Source: JACMQX01 sp044225675 (GTDB lineage Bacteria > Pseudomonadota > Gammaproteobacteria > Burkholderiales > Burkholderiaceae_C). Taken from it: a stretch of DNA of 64,000 nt. The stretch covers positions 62,001-126,000 of the forward strand of contig JBGAIH010000002.1 of NCBI GenBank assembly GCA_044225675.1, written 5' to 3'. Position numbers and translations under genes: made by a program. The first letter of the stretch is position 1. Every line of letters begins with the position of its first letter. Of the stretch, positions 24,699 through 35,824 are shown piece after piece. The notes below the pieces were generated by a model, which was not told the origin of the DNA, searched no databases, and was given only the letters and a program-made list of their open reading frames with translations.

Positions 24699-26435
24699 AT
24701 GGCCGCTGTTGACACCGTCGTCCAGGACGCTCCCACGATGGCCCTTCCGGGCTTGGGCCGCGCGCTCGTCGCCGCGGGCAAACTGGGCCAGAAATCCGCA
24801 GAAGACATCTACCGCAAGGCGCAGAGCAGTCGCACCAGCTTCATTGCAGAGCTGACCGGCTCCGGGGCGGTTTCCGCGTTCGACCTGGCGCACACCATGT
24901 CGTCGGCCTATGCGGCCCCCCTTCTGGACCTCGAGGCGATCGACACCCAGAGGCTGCCCAAGGGGCTCCTGGACGGCAAGCTGTGCCAGGCCTACCGGGT
25001 GGTGGTCCTCAGCAAGCGCAACAATCGTCTCATCGTCGCAACAGCCGACCCCTCCGACCAGGAAGCGGCGGAAAAGATCAAGTTCTCGACCCAGATGGGG
25101 GTGGACTGGGTCATCGCCGAGTACGACAAGCTCAGCAAGATGGTCGAGGCGAATGCCACGACGGCTGCCGAAGCGATGGACAGCATCATCGGCGACGACT
25201 TCGAGTTCGACGAGTCGACCGTCGACGCGGCCACCAACGACACGCCCGACCCGTCAGGCTCCGAGGTCGAGGACGCGCCAGTCGTCAAGTTCCTGCACAA
25301 GATGCTGCTGGACGCTTTCAGCATGCGGGCATCCGACCTTCATTTCGAGCCCTACGAACACAATTACCGCGTGCGCTTCCGGATCGACGGCGAGCTTCGC
25401 GAGATCGCTTCACCGCCCGTTGCCATCAAGGACAAGCTGGCATCCCGGATCAAGGTGATCTCTCGGATGGATATTTCCGAGAAGCGCATCCCGCAGGACG
25501 GCCGGATGAAGCTCAAGGTCGGTCCTGACCGCGTGATCGACTTCCGGGTCAGCACGCTGCCCACGCTGTTTGGCGAGAAGATCGTGATCCGTATCCTGGA
25601 TCCGAGCAGCGCCAAGCTGGGGATCGATGCCCTGGGCTATGAACCCGAGGAAAAAGAGCGTCTCCTGCATGCGATCGGGCGGCCCTACGGCATGATTCTG
25701 GTCACGGGACCGACGGGCTCGGGCAAGACGGTGTCGCTCTACACCTGCCTGAACCTGCTGAACAAGCCGGGCGTGAACATCGCGACGGCCGAGGATCCGT
25801 CCGAAATCAACCTGCCCGGCGTCAACCAGGTCAATGTGAACGAGAAGGCCGGCCTGACGTTTGCGGCCGCACTCAAGTCGTTCCTGCGGCAGGATCCCGA
25901 CATCATCATGGTGGGCGAAATCCGCGACCTGGAAACAGCCGACATCTCCATCAAGGCCGCCCAGACCGGCCACCTGGTCCTCTCGACGCTGCACACCAAC
26001 GACGCCCCCACGACGCTGACCCGGATGCGCAACATGGGGATCGCGCCGTTCAACATTGCCTCCAGCGTCATCCTGATCACCGCGCAGCGGCTGGCCCGGC
26101 GCCTGTGCCTCAACTGCAAGGTGCCGGCCGACATTCCGCGCCAGACGCTGATTCAGGCAGGGTTCAAGGAAGAAGAAGTGGATGGCTCCTGGACGACCTA
26201 CCGTCCGGTGGGGTGCTCCATGTGCAATGGCGGCTACAAGGGCCGCGTCGGCATCTATCAGGTCATGCCGATCTCCGACGAGATCCAGCGAATCATCCTG
26301 CGTGACGGCAGCGCCATGGACATTGCCGAACAGGCGACCAAGGAAGGGGTGCGTTCGCTGCGGCAATCGGGTCTGCACAAGGTCAAACTCGGGCTTACCT
26401 CGCTTGAGGAAGTCCTCGCCTGCACGAACGAATAA
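24699..26435 (+). CDS. pilB: Type IV pilus assembly ATPase
   Basis: 578 residues. The N-terminal MshEN-type domain (about 1-170) is followed by the GspE-type ATPase: Walker A TGPTGSGKTVSLYTCL, Walker B region DPDIIMVGEIRDLETAD, and a zinc tetracysteine site CLNCK...CSMCNGG near the C-terminus. It powers pilin polymerisation from the cytoplasm. The ATG at 24699 (MAAVDTVVQDAP) is preferred over an upstream TTG. It heads pilB-pilC-pilD; no pilin gene is present here. Confidence 0.96.
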   Translation: MAAVDTVVQDAPTMALPGLGRALVAAGKLGQKSAEDIYRKAQSSRTSFIAELTGSGAVSAFDLAHTMSSAYAAPLLDLEAIDTQRLPKGLLDGKLCQAYRVVVLSKRNNRLIVATADPSDQEAAEKIKFSTQMGVDWVIAEYDKLSKMVEANATTAAEAMDSIIGDDFEFDESTVDAATNDTPDPSGSEVEDAPVVKFLHKMLLDAFSMRASDLHFEPYEHNYRVRFRIDGELREIASPPVAIKDKLASRIKVISRMDISEKRIPQDGRMKLKVGPDRVIDFRVSTLPTLFGEKIVIRILDPSSAKLGIDALGYEPEEKERLLHAIGRPYGMILVTGPTGSGKTVSLYTCLNLLNKPGVNIATAEDPSEINLPGVNQVNVNEKAGLTFAAALKSFLRQDPDIIMVGEIRDLETADISIKAAQTGHLVLSTLHTNDAPTTLTRMRNMGIAPFNIASSVILITAQRLARRLCLNCKVPADIPRQTLIQAGFKEEEVDGSWTTYRPVGCSMCNGGYKGRVGIYQVMPISDEIQRIILRDGSAMDIAEQATKEGVRSLRQSGLHKVKLGLTSLEEVLACTNE

Positions 26436-26464
26436 AAGAAAACAGGGAACCGCAAAGGAGCACC

Positions 26465-27682
26465 ATGGCAACGGCAGCATCCAGAAACATCAAGGACTTC
26501 GTCTTCGAGTGGGAAGGCAAGGACCGAAATGGCAAGCAGGTCCGGGGAGAAATCCGTGCCGGCGGTGAGAACCAGGTCCAGGCTTCGCTGCGCCGCCAGG
26601 GCGTGCTGCCGACCAAGATCCGCAAGCGCCGCATGCGTGCCGGCAAGAAGATCAAGCCGAAAGATCTGGCGATCTTCACCCGTCAGCTTGCCACGATGAT
26701 GAAGGCTGGGGTCCCCTTGCTCCAGTCCTTTGACATCGTCGGGCGGGGCAACTCCAACCCCAGCGTCACAAAGCTGCTCAATGACATCCGGCTGGACGTC
26801 GAAACCGGCACCTCGCTGAGTGCGGCCTTCCGCAAGTACCCGATCTACTTCGACAATCTGTATTGCAACCTGGTCGAAGCCGGCGAGGCCGCCGGTATTC
26901 TGGAGCAGCTGCTGGATCGCCTCGCCGTCTACATGGAAAAGACGGAAGCCATCAAGGGCAAGATCAAGTCGGCGCTGATGTATCCGATCTCGGTGGTGGT
27001 GGTGGCCTTCGTGGTGGTGGCCGTGATCATGATCTTCGTGATCCCGGCGTTCAAGAGCGTGTTCACGGCTTTCGGCGCCGATCTGCCCGCGCCCACTCTG
27101 TTCGTCATCGCGATGAGCGAATTCTTCGTGGCCTACTGGTGGCTCATCTTCGGCGGCATCGGCGGTGGCTTCTACTTTTTCATGCAGGCTTGGAAACGCA
27201 ACGAGAAGGTCCAGATGTTCATGGATCGGCTGATGCTCCGCGTCCCCGTGTTCGGGGCGCTGGTGGAAAAGTCCTGCATCGCCCGCTGGACCCGTACCCT
27301 GGCCACCATGTTCGCCGCCGGTGTTCCGCTGGTGGAAGCCCTGGACTCGGTCGGCGGTGCGGCCGGCAATTCGGTCTACTCGAAGGCAACCGAGAAGATC
27401 CAGGCCGAAGTGTCCACCGGCACCAGCCTGACCGCTGCCATGGGCAATGCCAACCTGTTTCCCTCGATGGTCCTGCAGATGTGCGCGATCGGCGAGGAGT
27501 CAGGCTCCATCGACCACATGCTGGGCAAAGCGGCCGACTTCTATGAAGCCGAGGTGGACGACATGGTCGCAGGTCTGTCGAGCCTGATGGAGCCGATCAT
27601 CATCGTGTTCCTGGGTACCTTGATCGGCGGCATCGTCGTGTCAATGTACCTGCCGATCTTCAAGATTGGCTCGGTGGTCTGA
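26465..27682 (+). CDS. pilC: Type IV pilus inner-membrane platform protein
   Basis: 405 residues. Two GspF-type cytoplasmic domains carry the conserved segments FTRQLATMMKAGVPLLQ and WTRTLATMFAAGVPLVEAL, separated by hydrophobic segments around residues 175-240, with a final membrane helix. PilC anchors PilB and PilT and guides pilin assembly. It starts 29 bases after pilB with AAAGGAG upstream. Confidence 0.96.
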   Translation: MATAASRNIKDFVFEWEGKDRNGKQVRGEIRAGGENQVQASLRRQGVLPTKIRKRRMRAGKKIKPKDLAIFTRQLATMMKAGVPLLQSFDIVGRGNSNPSVTKLLNDIRLDVETGTSLSAAFRKYPIYFDNLYCNLVEAGEAAGILEQLLDRLAVYMEKTEAIKGKIKSALMYPISVVVVAFVVVAVIMIFVIPAFKSVFTAFGADLPAPTLFVIAMSEFFVAYWWLIFGGIGGGFYFFMQAWKRNEKVQMFMDRLMLRVPVFGALVEKSCIARWTRTLATMFAAGVPLVEALDSVGGAAGNSVYSKATEKIQAEVSTGTSLTAAMGNANLFPSMVLQMCAIGEESGSIDHMLGKAADFYEAEVDDMVAGLSSLMEPIIIVFLGTLIGGIVVSMYLPIFKIGSVV

Positions 27683-27691
27683 TCGACGCGG

Positions 27692-28537
27692 ATGCTGGTG
27701 TTTCCCTTGCTCGATGCCGTCGTGGCCGGCCTCGCCGGTCTGCTTGTCGGCAGCTTCCTGAACGTCGTCATCCATCGCCTGCCGCGGATGATGGAGCGCC
27801 AGTGGGCGGCAGAGTGCGCTGAAATCTCGGGCAAGGAGCCCGCAGCGGACGACGCGCCTTTCAATCTGCTTGTGCCGAGGTCGCGCTGTCCGCAATGCGG
27901 TCATCTGATTCGCTGGTACGAGAACATTCCCGTCCTGAGCTACGTGGCCTTGCGCGGCAAATGCTCGGCCTGCGCCACGCCCATCAGCTTGCGCTATCCC
28001 GCAGTGGAGCTGGTCACCGGCGGGCTGTTCTTCTTCTGTGCCTGGCACTGGGGTGCGACACCCACGGCCTTAGCCTGGTGCGGCTTTTCCGCCGCCATCG
28101 TGGCTCTGGCCTGCATCGACTGGGACACCACGCTGCTGCCTGACGACATCACCCTGCCGCTGCTCTGGGCCGGCCTGCTTGCGTCGCTGTTCAACTGGAC
28201 CGGCGTGCCCCTGGCCGTTGCGGTGCTGGGCGCGGTGGGTGGCTACCTCTCGCTGTGGACCATCTACTGGGCATTCAAGCTGCTGACAGGTCGCGAGGGC
28301 ATGGGCTACGGCGATTTCAAGCTTTTCGCAGCCCTGGGGGTGTGGTTCGGCTGGACGGCCCTGGTGCCGATCATTCTCATGGCATCCGTCATCGGCGCCA
28401 TCGTGGGCATCACCCTCAAGTTCACCAGCGGACTGCGCGAAGGTGGCTACGTGCCTTTCGGTCCATTCCTCGCGGGAGCCGGCCTCACGGCCATGGTATT
28501 CGGACCGCAATCGATTCTGCGGGTCATCGGGCTCTGA
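27692..28537 (+). CDS. pilD: Prepilin peptidase / N-methyltransferase
   Basis: 281 residues. The cytoplasmic zinc loop has two CxxC pairs (CPQCG and CSACA), the catalytic aspartates lie in ACIDWDTTLLPDD and GMGYGDFKLFAALG, and about eight membrane segments are visible. It cleaves prepilin leader peptides and N-methylates the new N-terminus. It follows pilC by nine bases; coaE begins four bases after it. Confidence 0.96.
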   Translation: MLVFPLLDAVVAGLAGLLVGSFLNVVIHRLPRMMERQWAAECAEISGKEPAADDAPFNLLVPRSRCPQCGHLIRWYENIPVLSYVALRGKCSACATPISLRYPAVELVTGGLFFFCAWHWGATPTALAWCGFSAAIVALACIDWDTTLLPDDITLPLLWAGLLASLFNWTGVPLAVAVLGAVGGYLSLWTIYWAFKLLTGREGMGYGDFKLFAALGVWFGWTALVPIILMASVIGAIVGITLKFTSGLREGGYVPFGPFLAGAGLTAMVFGPQSILRVIGL

Positions 28538-28541
28538 CATC

Positions 28542-29159
28542 ATGCCCGCAGTGCTGCGCCTCGGCCTGACAGGAGGGATCGGCAGCGGCAAGAGCACGGT
28601 GTCGCAAATGCTCGTCGCGCTGGGCGCCGCCGTCATCGATGCGGACGCCAATGCGCGGGCCGTGACTGCAGCGGGCGGGCCGGCCATCGAAGCGATCCGC
28701 GCAGAGTTCGGACCTGCGTTCATCACCGCAGACGGCGCCATGGATCGCGATGCCATGCGCGCGCTGGCTTTCTCCGATCCCAGTGCGAAGGCCCGCCTGG
28801 AGGCCATCGTTCATCCGCTGGTCGGAGAGGTGGGCGCCGCGCAGCTGAAGGCGGCCACCGAGGCAGGCCATCGCTGCGTCGTCTTCGACATTCCCCTGCT
28901 CGTCGAGTCGGGCCGGTGGCGCAGGCAACTGGACCGCGTGCTCGTCATCGACTGCCTGCCGCAGACCCAGGTGGCACGCGTGATGGCGCGCAACCAGCTG
29001 CCTGCGGCCGCCATCGAGAAAATCATTGCCGCACAGGCCAGTCGTGAGCAGCGCCTTGCCGCCGCTGACACGGTCATTTTCAATGAAGGCCTGAGCCTGG
29101 ATGCCCTGCGCGCCGAAGTCGCGCAGCTGGCGCCCTCCTTCGGGCTATCATTGGGCTAA
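28542..29159 (+). CDS. coaE: Dephospho-CoA kinase
   Basis: 205 residues. P-loop GLTGGIGSGKSTV at the N-terminus, then DADANARAV and VFDIPLLVESGRW, all family features. It phosphorylates dephospho-CoA in the last step of coenzyme A synthesis. The start MPAVLRLGLTGG at 28542 comes four bases after the pilD stop; longer frames run into pilD. The pilD-coaE-zapD-yacG order is widespread in beta- and gammaproteobacteria. Confidence 0.96.
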   Translation: MPAVLRLGLTGGIGSGKSTVSQMLVALGAAVIDADANARAVTAAGGPAIEAIRAEFGPAFITADGAMDRDAMRALAFSDPSAKARLEAIVHPLVGEVGAAQLKAATEAGHRCVVFDIPLLVESGRWRRQLDRVLVIDCLPQTQVARVMARNQLPAAAIEKIIAAQASREQRLAAADTVIFNEGLSLDALRAEVAQLAPSFGLSLG

Positions 29160-29163
29160 TGGA

Positions 29164-29928
29164 ATGAGCAGCGTGATCCTGTACGAATACCCCTTCAACG
29201 AGCGCATCCGCACCTACCTCCGCCTGGAGCATCTGTTCCGCCGCCTTGGCGAACTGGTTCCCCGCGACCATCCCATCGACCATCACTTTGCGCTGACCAC
29301 GATTTTCGAGGTGATGGACGTCGGCGCCCGGGCCGACCTGAAGTCCGACGTGATGAAGGACCTCGAGAAGCAGAAGAACGTCCTCAACAGCTACCGGGGC
29401 AATCCGGCGATTGCCGAAAGCGTGCTCGACGAAGTCGTCGGGCAGCTCGATGCCTGTTTCAACGCGCTCAATACGCAGCCCGGCAAGGCCGGCCAGTCGC
29501 TGACCGACAACGACTGGCTCATGAGCATCCGCAGCCGCGCCGGCATTCCCGGAGGCACGTGCGAGTTCGATCTTCCGGCCTATTACGCCTGGCAGCACAT
29601 GGATGCCGCCTCACGTCGGGCCGACCTGCAGCGCTGGGCGGGCACGCTGGGCGCACTGGCCGAGTCGATCCACATGCTGCTCAAGCTGCTTCGAGATTCC
29701 GGCAGCCCCCAGAAGATCATGGCCACGGCCGGCCAGTTCCAGCAGACGCTGCCTCAAGGCCGGACCTTTCAGCTGCTGAGGCTGAAGATCGACCCTTCGC
29801 TCGGACTCGTCCCCGAGATCAGCTGCAATCGCCTGATCGTGTCCGTCCGGCTCATGGCGTATGGCGCCGACGAGCGCCTGCACGCCTCCACCGGCGACTC
29901 GGCATTCGAGTTGACCTTGTGTTCCTGA
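29164..29928 (+). CDS. zapD: Cell division protein ZapD
   Basis: 254 residues starting MSSVILYEYPFNERIRTYLRLE, the diagnostic ZapD (DUF1342) N-terminus. ZapD cross-links FtsZ filaments at the division site. The family motif GGTCEFDLPAYYAW is present in the middle. It lies four bases after coaE. The upstream extension to 29101 overlaps coaE and is not supported. Confidence 0.95.
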   Translation: MSSVILYEYPFNERIRTYLRLEHLFRRLGELVPRDHPIDHHFALTTIFEVMDVGARADLKSDVMKDLEKQKNVLNSYRGNPAIAESVLDEVVGQLDACFNALNTQPGKAGQSLTDNDWLMSIRSRAGIPGGTCEFDLPAYYAWQHMDAASRRADLQRWAGTLGALAESIHMLLKLLRDSGSPQKIMATAGQFQQTLPQGRTFQLLRLKIDPSLGLVPEISCNRLIVSVRLMAYGADERLHASTGDSAFELTLCS

Positions 29929-29949
29929 GCCGGCCCTCAGCAAGTCCTC

Positions 29950-30156
29950 ATGGCCTCGCAGCAGGAACCCCGCCGCATCGTTCGCTGTCCCGCCTGCGGT
30001 GGCGACAGCATCTATGCGAGCAGCAATCTGTTTCGTCCGTTCTGCAGCGAACGCTGCAGGAACATGGATCTCGGCGCCTGGGCCAGCGAGAGCTTTCGCG
30101 TGCCGGCCGAAGCACCGCCTGAAGACGGCGTCTTCGGCGACCCGAAATTGCAGTAG
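29950..30156 (+). CDS. yacG: DNA gyrase inhibitor YacG, zinc protein
   Basis: 68 residues. The zinc site has CPACG and FCSERCRNMDLGAWA, four cysteines as in the family. E. coli YacG binds GyrB and inhibits gyrase. Last gene of the pilB-to-yacG series; the Nudix gene beyond it is convergent. Confidence 0.94.
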   Translation: MASQQEPRRIVRCPACGGDSIYASSNLFRPFCSERCRNMDLGAWASESFRVPAEAPPEDGVFGDPKLQ

Positions 30157-30201
30157 CTGATCGCTACACGGCTGGCGTCAGGTGGCCGCGTCTTGGGCAA
30201 A

Positions 30202-30672
30202 TCAGGTCGGCGTGTGCGTCGATGCAGTGAAGCCACGCTCCGCCGCAAACCAGCTCAGCACCGGCACCGTTCCCGGCAGCACGGGCGTCACTTCGACAGG
30301 AAGGCGCTGCCAGGCGAAAGTCTGGCCCTCGCGCATCTGGAGCTCGCCCTGCCAGTCATGGACCTTGCAGAAATTGAGCCGCACGAGCGCATGCGGATAG
30401 TCGACCAGTTCGGTCCGCCAGGGATGGGCCGCCCCGATGATGACGCCGATCTCCTCGATCAGTTCGCGCCGCAACGCGGTCTCCACCGTTTCACCCGCCT
30501 CGAGCTTGCCGCCCGGAAACTCCCAGTAGCCGGCGTAGACCTTGCCGGGCGGTCGGGACGTGAGCAGGAAATCGCCATCGGAGCGGATCAGCACACCGAC
30601 CGCCACATCCACGACTGGCCGATCGGCGCCGCCCTCGCGCGGCCGGTCGGCGTCAGCGATGAGTGTGGCCAT
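30202..30672 (-). CDS. Nudix hydrolase, MutT type (probable 8-oxo-dGTP diphosphatase)
   Basis: 156 residues. The Nudix box GGKLEAGETVETALRRELIEEIGV is intact, preceded by VAVGVLIRSDGDFLLTSRPPGKVYAGYWEFPG, the MutT-type pattern. It probably cleaves oxidised nucleoside triphosphates. The start MATLIADADRP at 30672 lies two bases after the stop of the upstream ATPase gene. The coaE-zapD-yacG-mutT neighbourhood is shared with E. coli, although the gene is convergent here. Confidence 0.88.
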   Translation of the reverse strand: MATLIADADRPREGGADRPVVDVAVGVLIRSDGDFLLTSRPPGKVYAGYWEFPGGKLEAGETVETALRRELIEEIGVIIGAAHPWRTELVDYPHALVRLNFCKVHDWQGELQMREGQTFAWQRLPVEVTPVLPGTVPVLSWFAAERGFTASTHTPT

Positions 30673-30674
30673 CC

Positions 30675-31553
30675 TCACGTGCCCGCTGCGTGGCGGCCGG
30701 CGTAGTCCCGGGCGAACTGGTAGGCCACCCGCCCGCTGCGCGAAGCCCGCTCGAGCGCCCACACCAGTGCCTCGGGGCGCGCGGCCTCGATCGACGCGGC
30801 AGCCACTCCGAACGAGGCCAGCCACTGGCCCACGATCACCAGATACTCCTCCTGGCTGAACGGATAGAAGCTCACCCACAGGCCGAAGCGCTCGGAGAGC
30901 GAGATCTTCTCCTCGACGACCTCACCCGGATGCACCTCGCCATCGTCGGTATGGGTGTAGGTCAGGTTCTCCTTCATGTACTCCGGCAGGAGGTGCCGCC
31001 GGTTGCTGGTGGCGTAGATCAGGACGTTGGGCGTCGAAGCGGCCACCGAACCGTCCAAAATTGACTTGAGCGCCTTGTAGCCAGGTTCACCATCCTCGAA
31101 ACTCAGGTCGTCGCAGAAAACGATGAACTTTTCGGGGCGCGCAGCCACCACCTCGACGATATCCGGCAGGTCCACCAGGTCGGCCTTGTCGACTTCGATC
31201 AGACGCAAGCCCAGCGGTGCGTACTCGTTGAGGCATGCCCGGATCAGCGAGGACTTGCCCGTGCCACGTGCGCCCGTCAGCAGCACATTGTTGGCCGGCG
31301 CGCCCTGCACGAACTGCAGGGTGTTGCGCTGGATTTTTTCCTTCTGCCCGTCGATCTCGCGCAGGCTGGCCAGACGCATGGCGCCCACATGACGGACCGG
31401 CTCCAGCGTGCCATGCCCCGACGATCGCTTGCGGTAGCGCCAGGCGATCGACGCCGCCCAGTCAGGCTCGCCCAGCGGCTGCGGAAGAACCGCCTCGATG
31501 CGGCTGATCAGCGCGTGTGCACGCTCGATCAGATGTTCGAATTTCTCGTTCAT
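30675..31553 (-). CDS. ATP-binding protein, DUF815 family
   Basis: 292 residues. AAA-type ATPase with Walker A LLTGARGTGKSSLIRA and Walker B FIVFCDDLSFEDGEPGYKALKSILDG, the DUF815 pattern. The later segment SNRRHLLPEYMKEN is also characteristic. Cellular role not established. It follows argJ by 14 bases and precedes the Nudix gene by two, suggesting one transcript. Confidence 0.88.
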   Translation of the reverse strand: MNEKFEHLIERAHALISRIEAVLPQPLGEPDWAASIAWRYRKRSSGHGTLEPVRHVGAMRLASLREIDGQKEKIQRNTLQFVQGAPANNVLLTGARGTGKSSLIRACLNEYAPLGLRLIEVDKADLVDLPDIVEVVAARPEKFIVFCDDLSFEDGEPGYKALKSILDGSVAASTPNVLIYATSNRRHLLPEYMKENLTYTHTDDGEVHPGEVVEEKISLSERFGLWVSFYPFSQEEYLVIVGQWLASFGVAAASIEAARPEALVWALERASRSGRVAYQFARDYAGRHAAGT

Positions 31554-31567
31554 GTGGCACGCGCCTC

Positions 31568-32797
31568 TCAGGACCGGTAGTCGGCATTGATCGTGACGTA
31601 GTCATGGCTGAAATCGCAGGTCCAGACCGTATCGGAGGCTGCGCCCCGGCCCAGCACCACGCGCACCGTGATTTCGCTCTTCTTCATGACGCGCTGGCCA
31701 TCCTCTTCCCGGTAAGCGGGATTGCGTCCGCCGCGAACCGCCACATGAACGTCGTCAAGGAACAGATCGATCCGTGTCTGGTCGAGGTCTTCGATGCCGG
31801 CATATCCAACGGCAGCGAGGATGCGACCGAGGTTCGGGTCGCTCGCGAAGAAGGCGGTCTTGACGAGCGGTGAATGCGCGATCGCATACGCCACCTTGCG
31901 GCATTCGGCGCCATCGCGGCCACCGTCGACCTGAACGGTGATGAATTTGGTTGCCCCTTCGCCGTCGCGCACGATGGCTTGCGCCAGCTTGCGGGCGACG
32001 TCAAGCATTGCGGACTTCAGCGCCTGACCGTCGGCCGTATCGAGCGACTTGATCGGTGCATGGCCGGCGCGGTTGGTGGCAATCACGACGAAGGAGTCGT
32101 TGGTCGACGTATCTCCGTCGACCGTCACGCGATTGAAGGAGCCCTCGGCGAGTTCGAGAGCCAACTGCTGCATCACGCCCTGGTCGACACAGGCATCGGT
32201 TGCCATGAATCCGAGCATGGTCGCCATGTTGGGACGGATCATGCCCGCCCCTTTGCTGATGCCGGTGATGGTGACGGTCTTGCCGGCCAGCACCACCTGC
32301 GCGCTGAAGGCCTTGGCAACGGTGTCCGTCGTCATGATGCCCTCGGCGGCGCGCAACCAGTTGTCGGGCTTCGCATCGGCCAGTGCAGCGGGCAGGCCGG
32401 CTTCGATGCGATCGAGCGGTAGCGGCTCCATGATCACGCCGGTGGAAAACGGCAGGATCTGTTCGGGTGCGAGGTTCAGGTGCCGCGCCAGCGCGATACA
32501 GGTGGCGCGGGCACGCGCCAGACCCTCCTCGCCGGTTCCGGCATTGGCGTTGCCGGTGTTGATGACCATCGCGCGGATGCCCATGCCCCGCTGCAGATGG
32601 TCACGGCACAGCTGCACGGGCGCAGCGCAGAAGCGGTTCTGCGTGAACACCCCCGACACGCTGGCGCCTTCGTCCATCAGAACCACGGTGAGGTCCTTTC
32701 GGTGGGCCTTGCGGATGCCGGCCTCGGCAACGCCGATCTGCAGTCCGGCCACGGGGTGAAGGTCGCTTGACGCGGGAGGAAGAAGGTTGACGGGCAT
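31568..32797 (-). CDS. argJ: Bifunctional glutamate N-acetyltransferase / ornithine acetyltransferase
   Basis: 409 residues. It moves the acetyl group from N-acetylornithine to glutamate in the cyclic arginine pathway. The autocleavage and nucleophile region KGAGMIRPNMATMLGFMATD is intact (cleavage before the Thr), and VFTQNRFCAAPV is typical at the N-terminus. Downstream of secA beyond a terminator, with argJ starting MPVNLLPPASSDLHPV. Confidence 0.96.
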   Translation of the reverse strand: MPVNLLPPASSDLHPVAGLQIGVAEAGIRKAHRKDLTVVLMDEGASVSGVFTQNRFCAAPVQLCRDHLQRGMGIRAMVINTGNANAGTGEEGLARARATCIALARHLNLAPEQILPFSTGVIMEPLPLDRIEAGLPAALADAKPDNWLRAAEGIMTTDTVAKAFSAQVVLAGKTVTITGISKGAGMIRPNMATMLGFMATDACVDQGVMQQLALELAEGSFNRVTVDGDTSTNDSFVVIATNRAGHAPIKSLDTADGQALKSAMLDVARKLAQAIVRDGEGATKFITVQVDGGRDGAECRKVAYAIAHSPLVKTAFFASDPNLGRILAAVGYAGIEDLDQTRIDLFLDDVHVAVRGGRNPAYREEDGQRVMKKSEITVRVVLGRGAASDTVWTCDFSHDYVTINADYRS

Positions 32798-32870
32798 GGG
32801 GTGTCTTTCTGAAAACCTGGAGAGCGATTATCCGGAAATCGGCAGCCGCTCGCCTTCGGGCCTGGCGCAC

Positions 32871-32902
32871 CAAAAATGAAGGCGGCACCAGGCCGCCTTC
32901 AT
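32871..32902 (-). terminator. Rho-independent terminator of secA
   Basis: Arms 32876-32886 and 32892-32902 form a perfect 11-bp stem (ATGAAGGCGGC/GCCGCCTTCAT) with a five-base loop, followed on the minus strand by TTTTT (32875-32871). It begins 18 bases after the secA stop. Confidence 0.9.
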
Positions 32903-32920
32903 CGGACATGTCAATGCACG

Positions 32921-35686
<2,766 letters not shown>

Positions 35687-35698
35687 GAATGCAGGACC

Positions 35699-35728
35699 GC
35701 CCTGCAGCCCCAAAAGGGCCCGCAGGGC
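35699..35728 (-). promoter_or_regulatory. Stem-loop directly before secA
   Basis: Arms 35699-35705 with 35722-35728 (GCCCTGC/GCAGGGC), plus inner arms 35707-35710 with 35716-35719, loop CAAAA. Its proximal edge is 12 bases from the secA ATG, so it would sit over the ribosome-binding region of the mRNA. A T6 run at 35739-35744 lies beyond it on the plus strand, but no plus-strand gene needs a terminator here. Confidence 0.5.
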
Positions 35729-35773
35729 AGCGCCATCCTTTTTTATTCAGTCAAGTCAGGGATATGAGGGCGG

Positions 35774-35812
35774 GTCGGACGCAATGCAACGTCCGCATTG
35801 CCGGCGTCCGAC
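35774..35812 (-). promoter_or_regulatory. Long stem-loop between the M23 peptidase gene and secA
   Basis: Arms 35774-35782 with 35804-35812 (GTCGGACGC/GCGTCCGAC, 9 bp) and an inner stem 35783-35787 with 35795-35799 (AATGC/GCATT). It starts 12 bases after the peptidase stop. There is no T-tract next to it, so it may be an mRNA structure rather than an intrinsic terminator. Confidence 0.5.
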
Positions 35813-35824
35813 GAACCCGCGATT

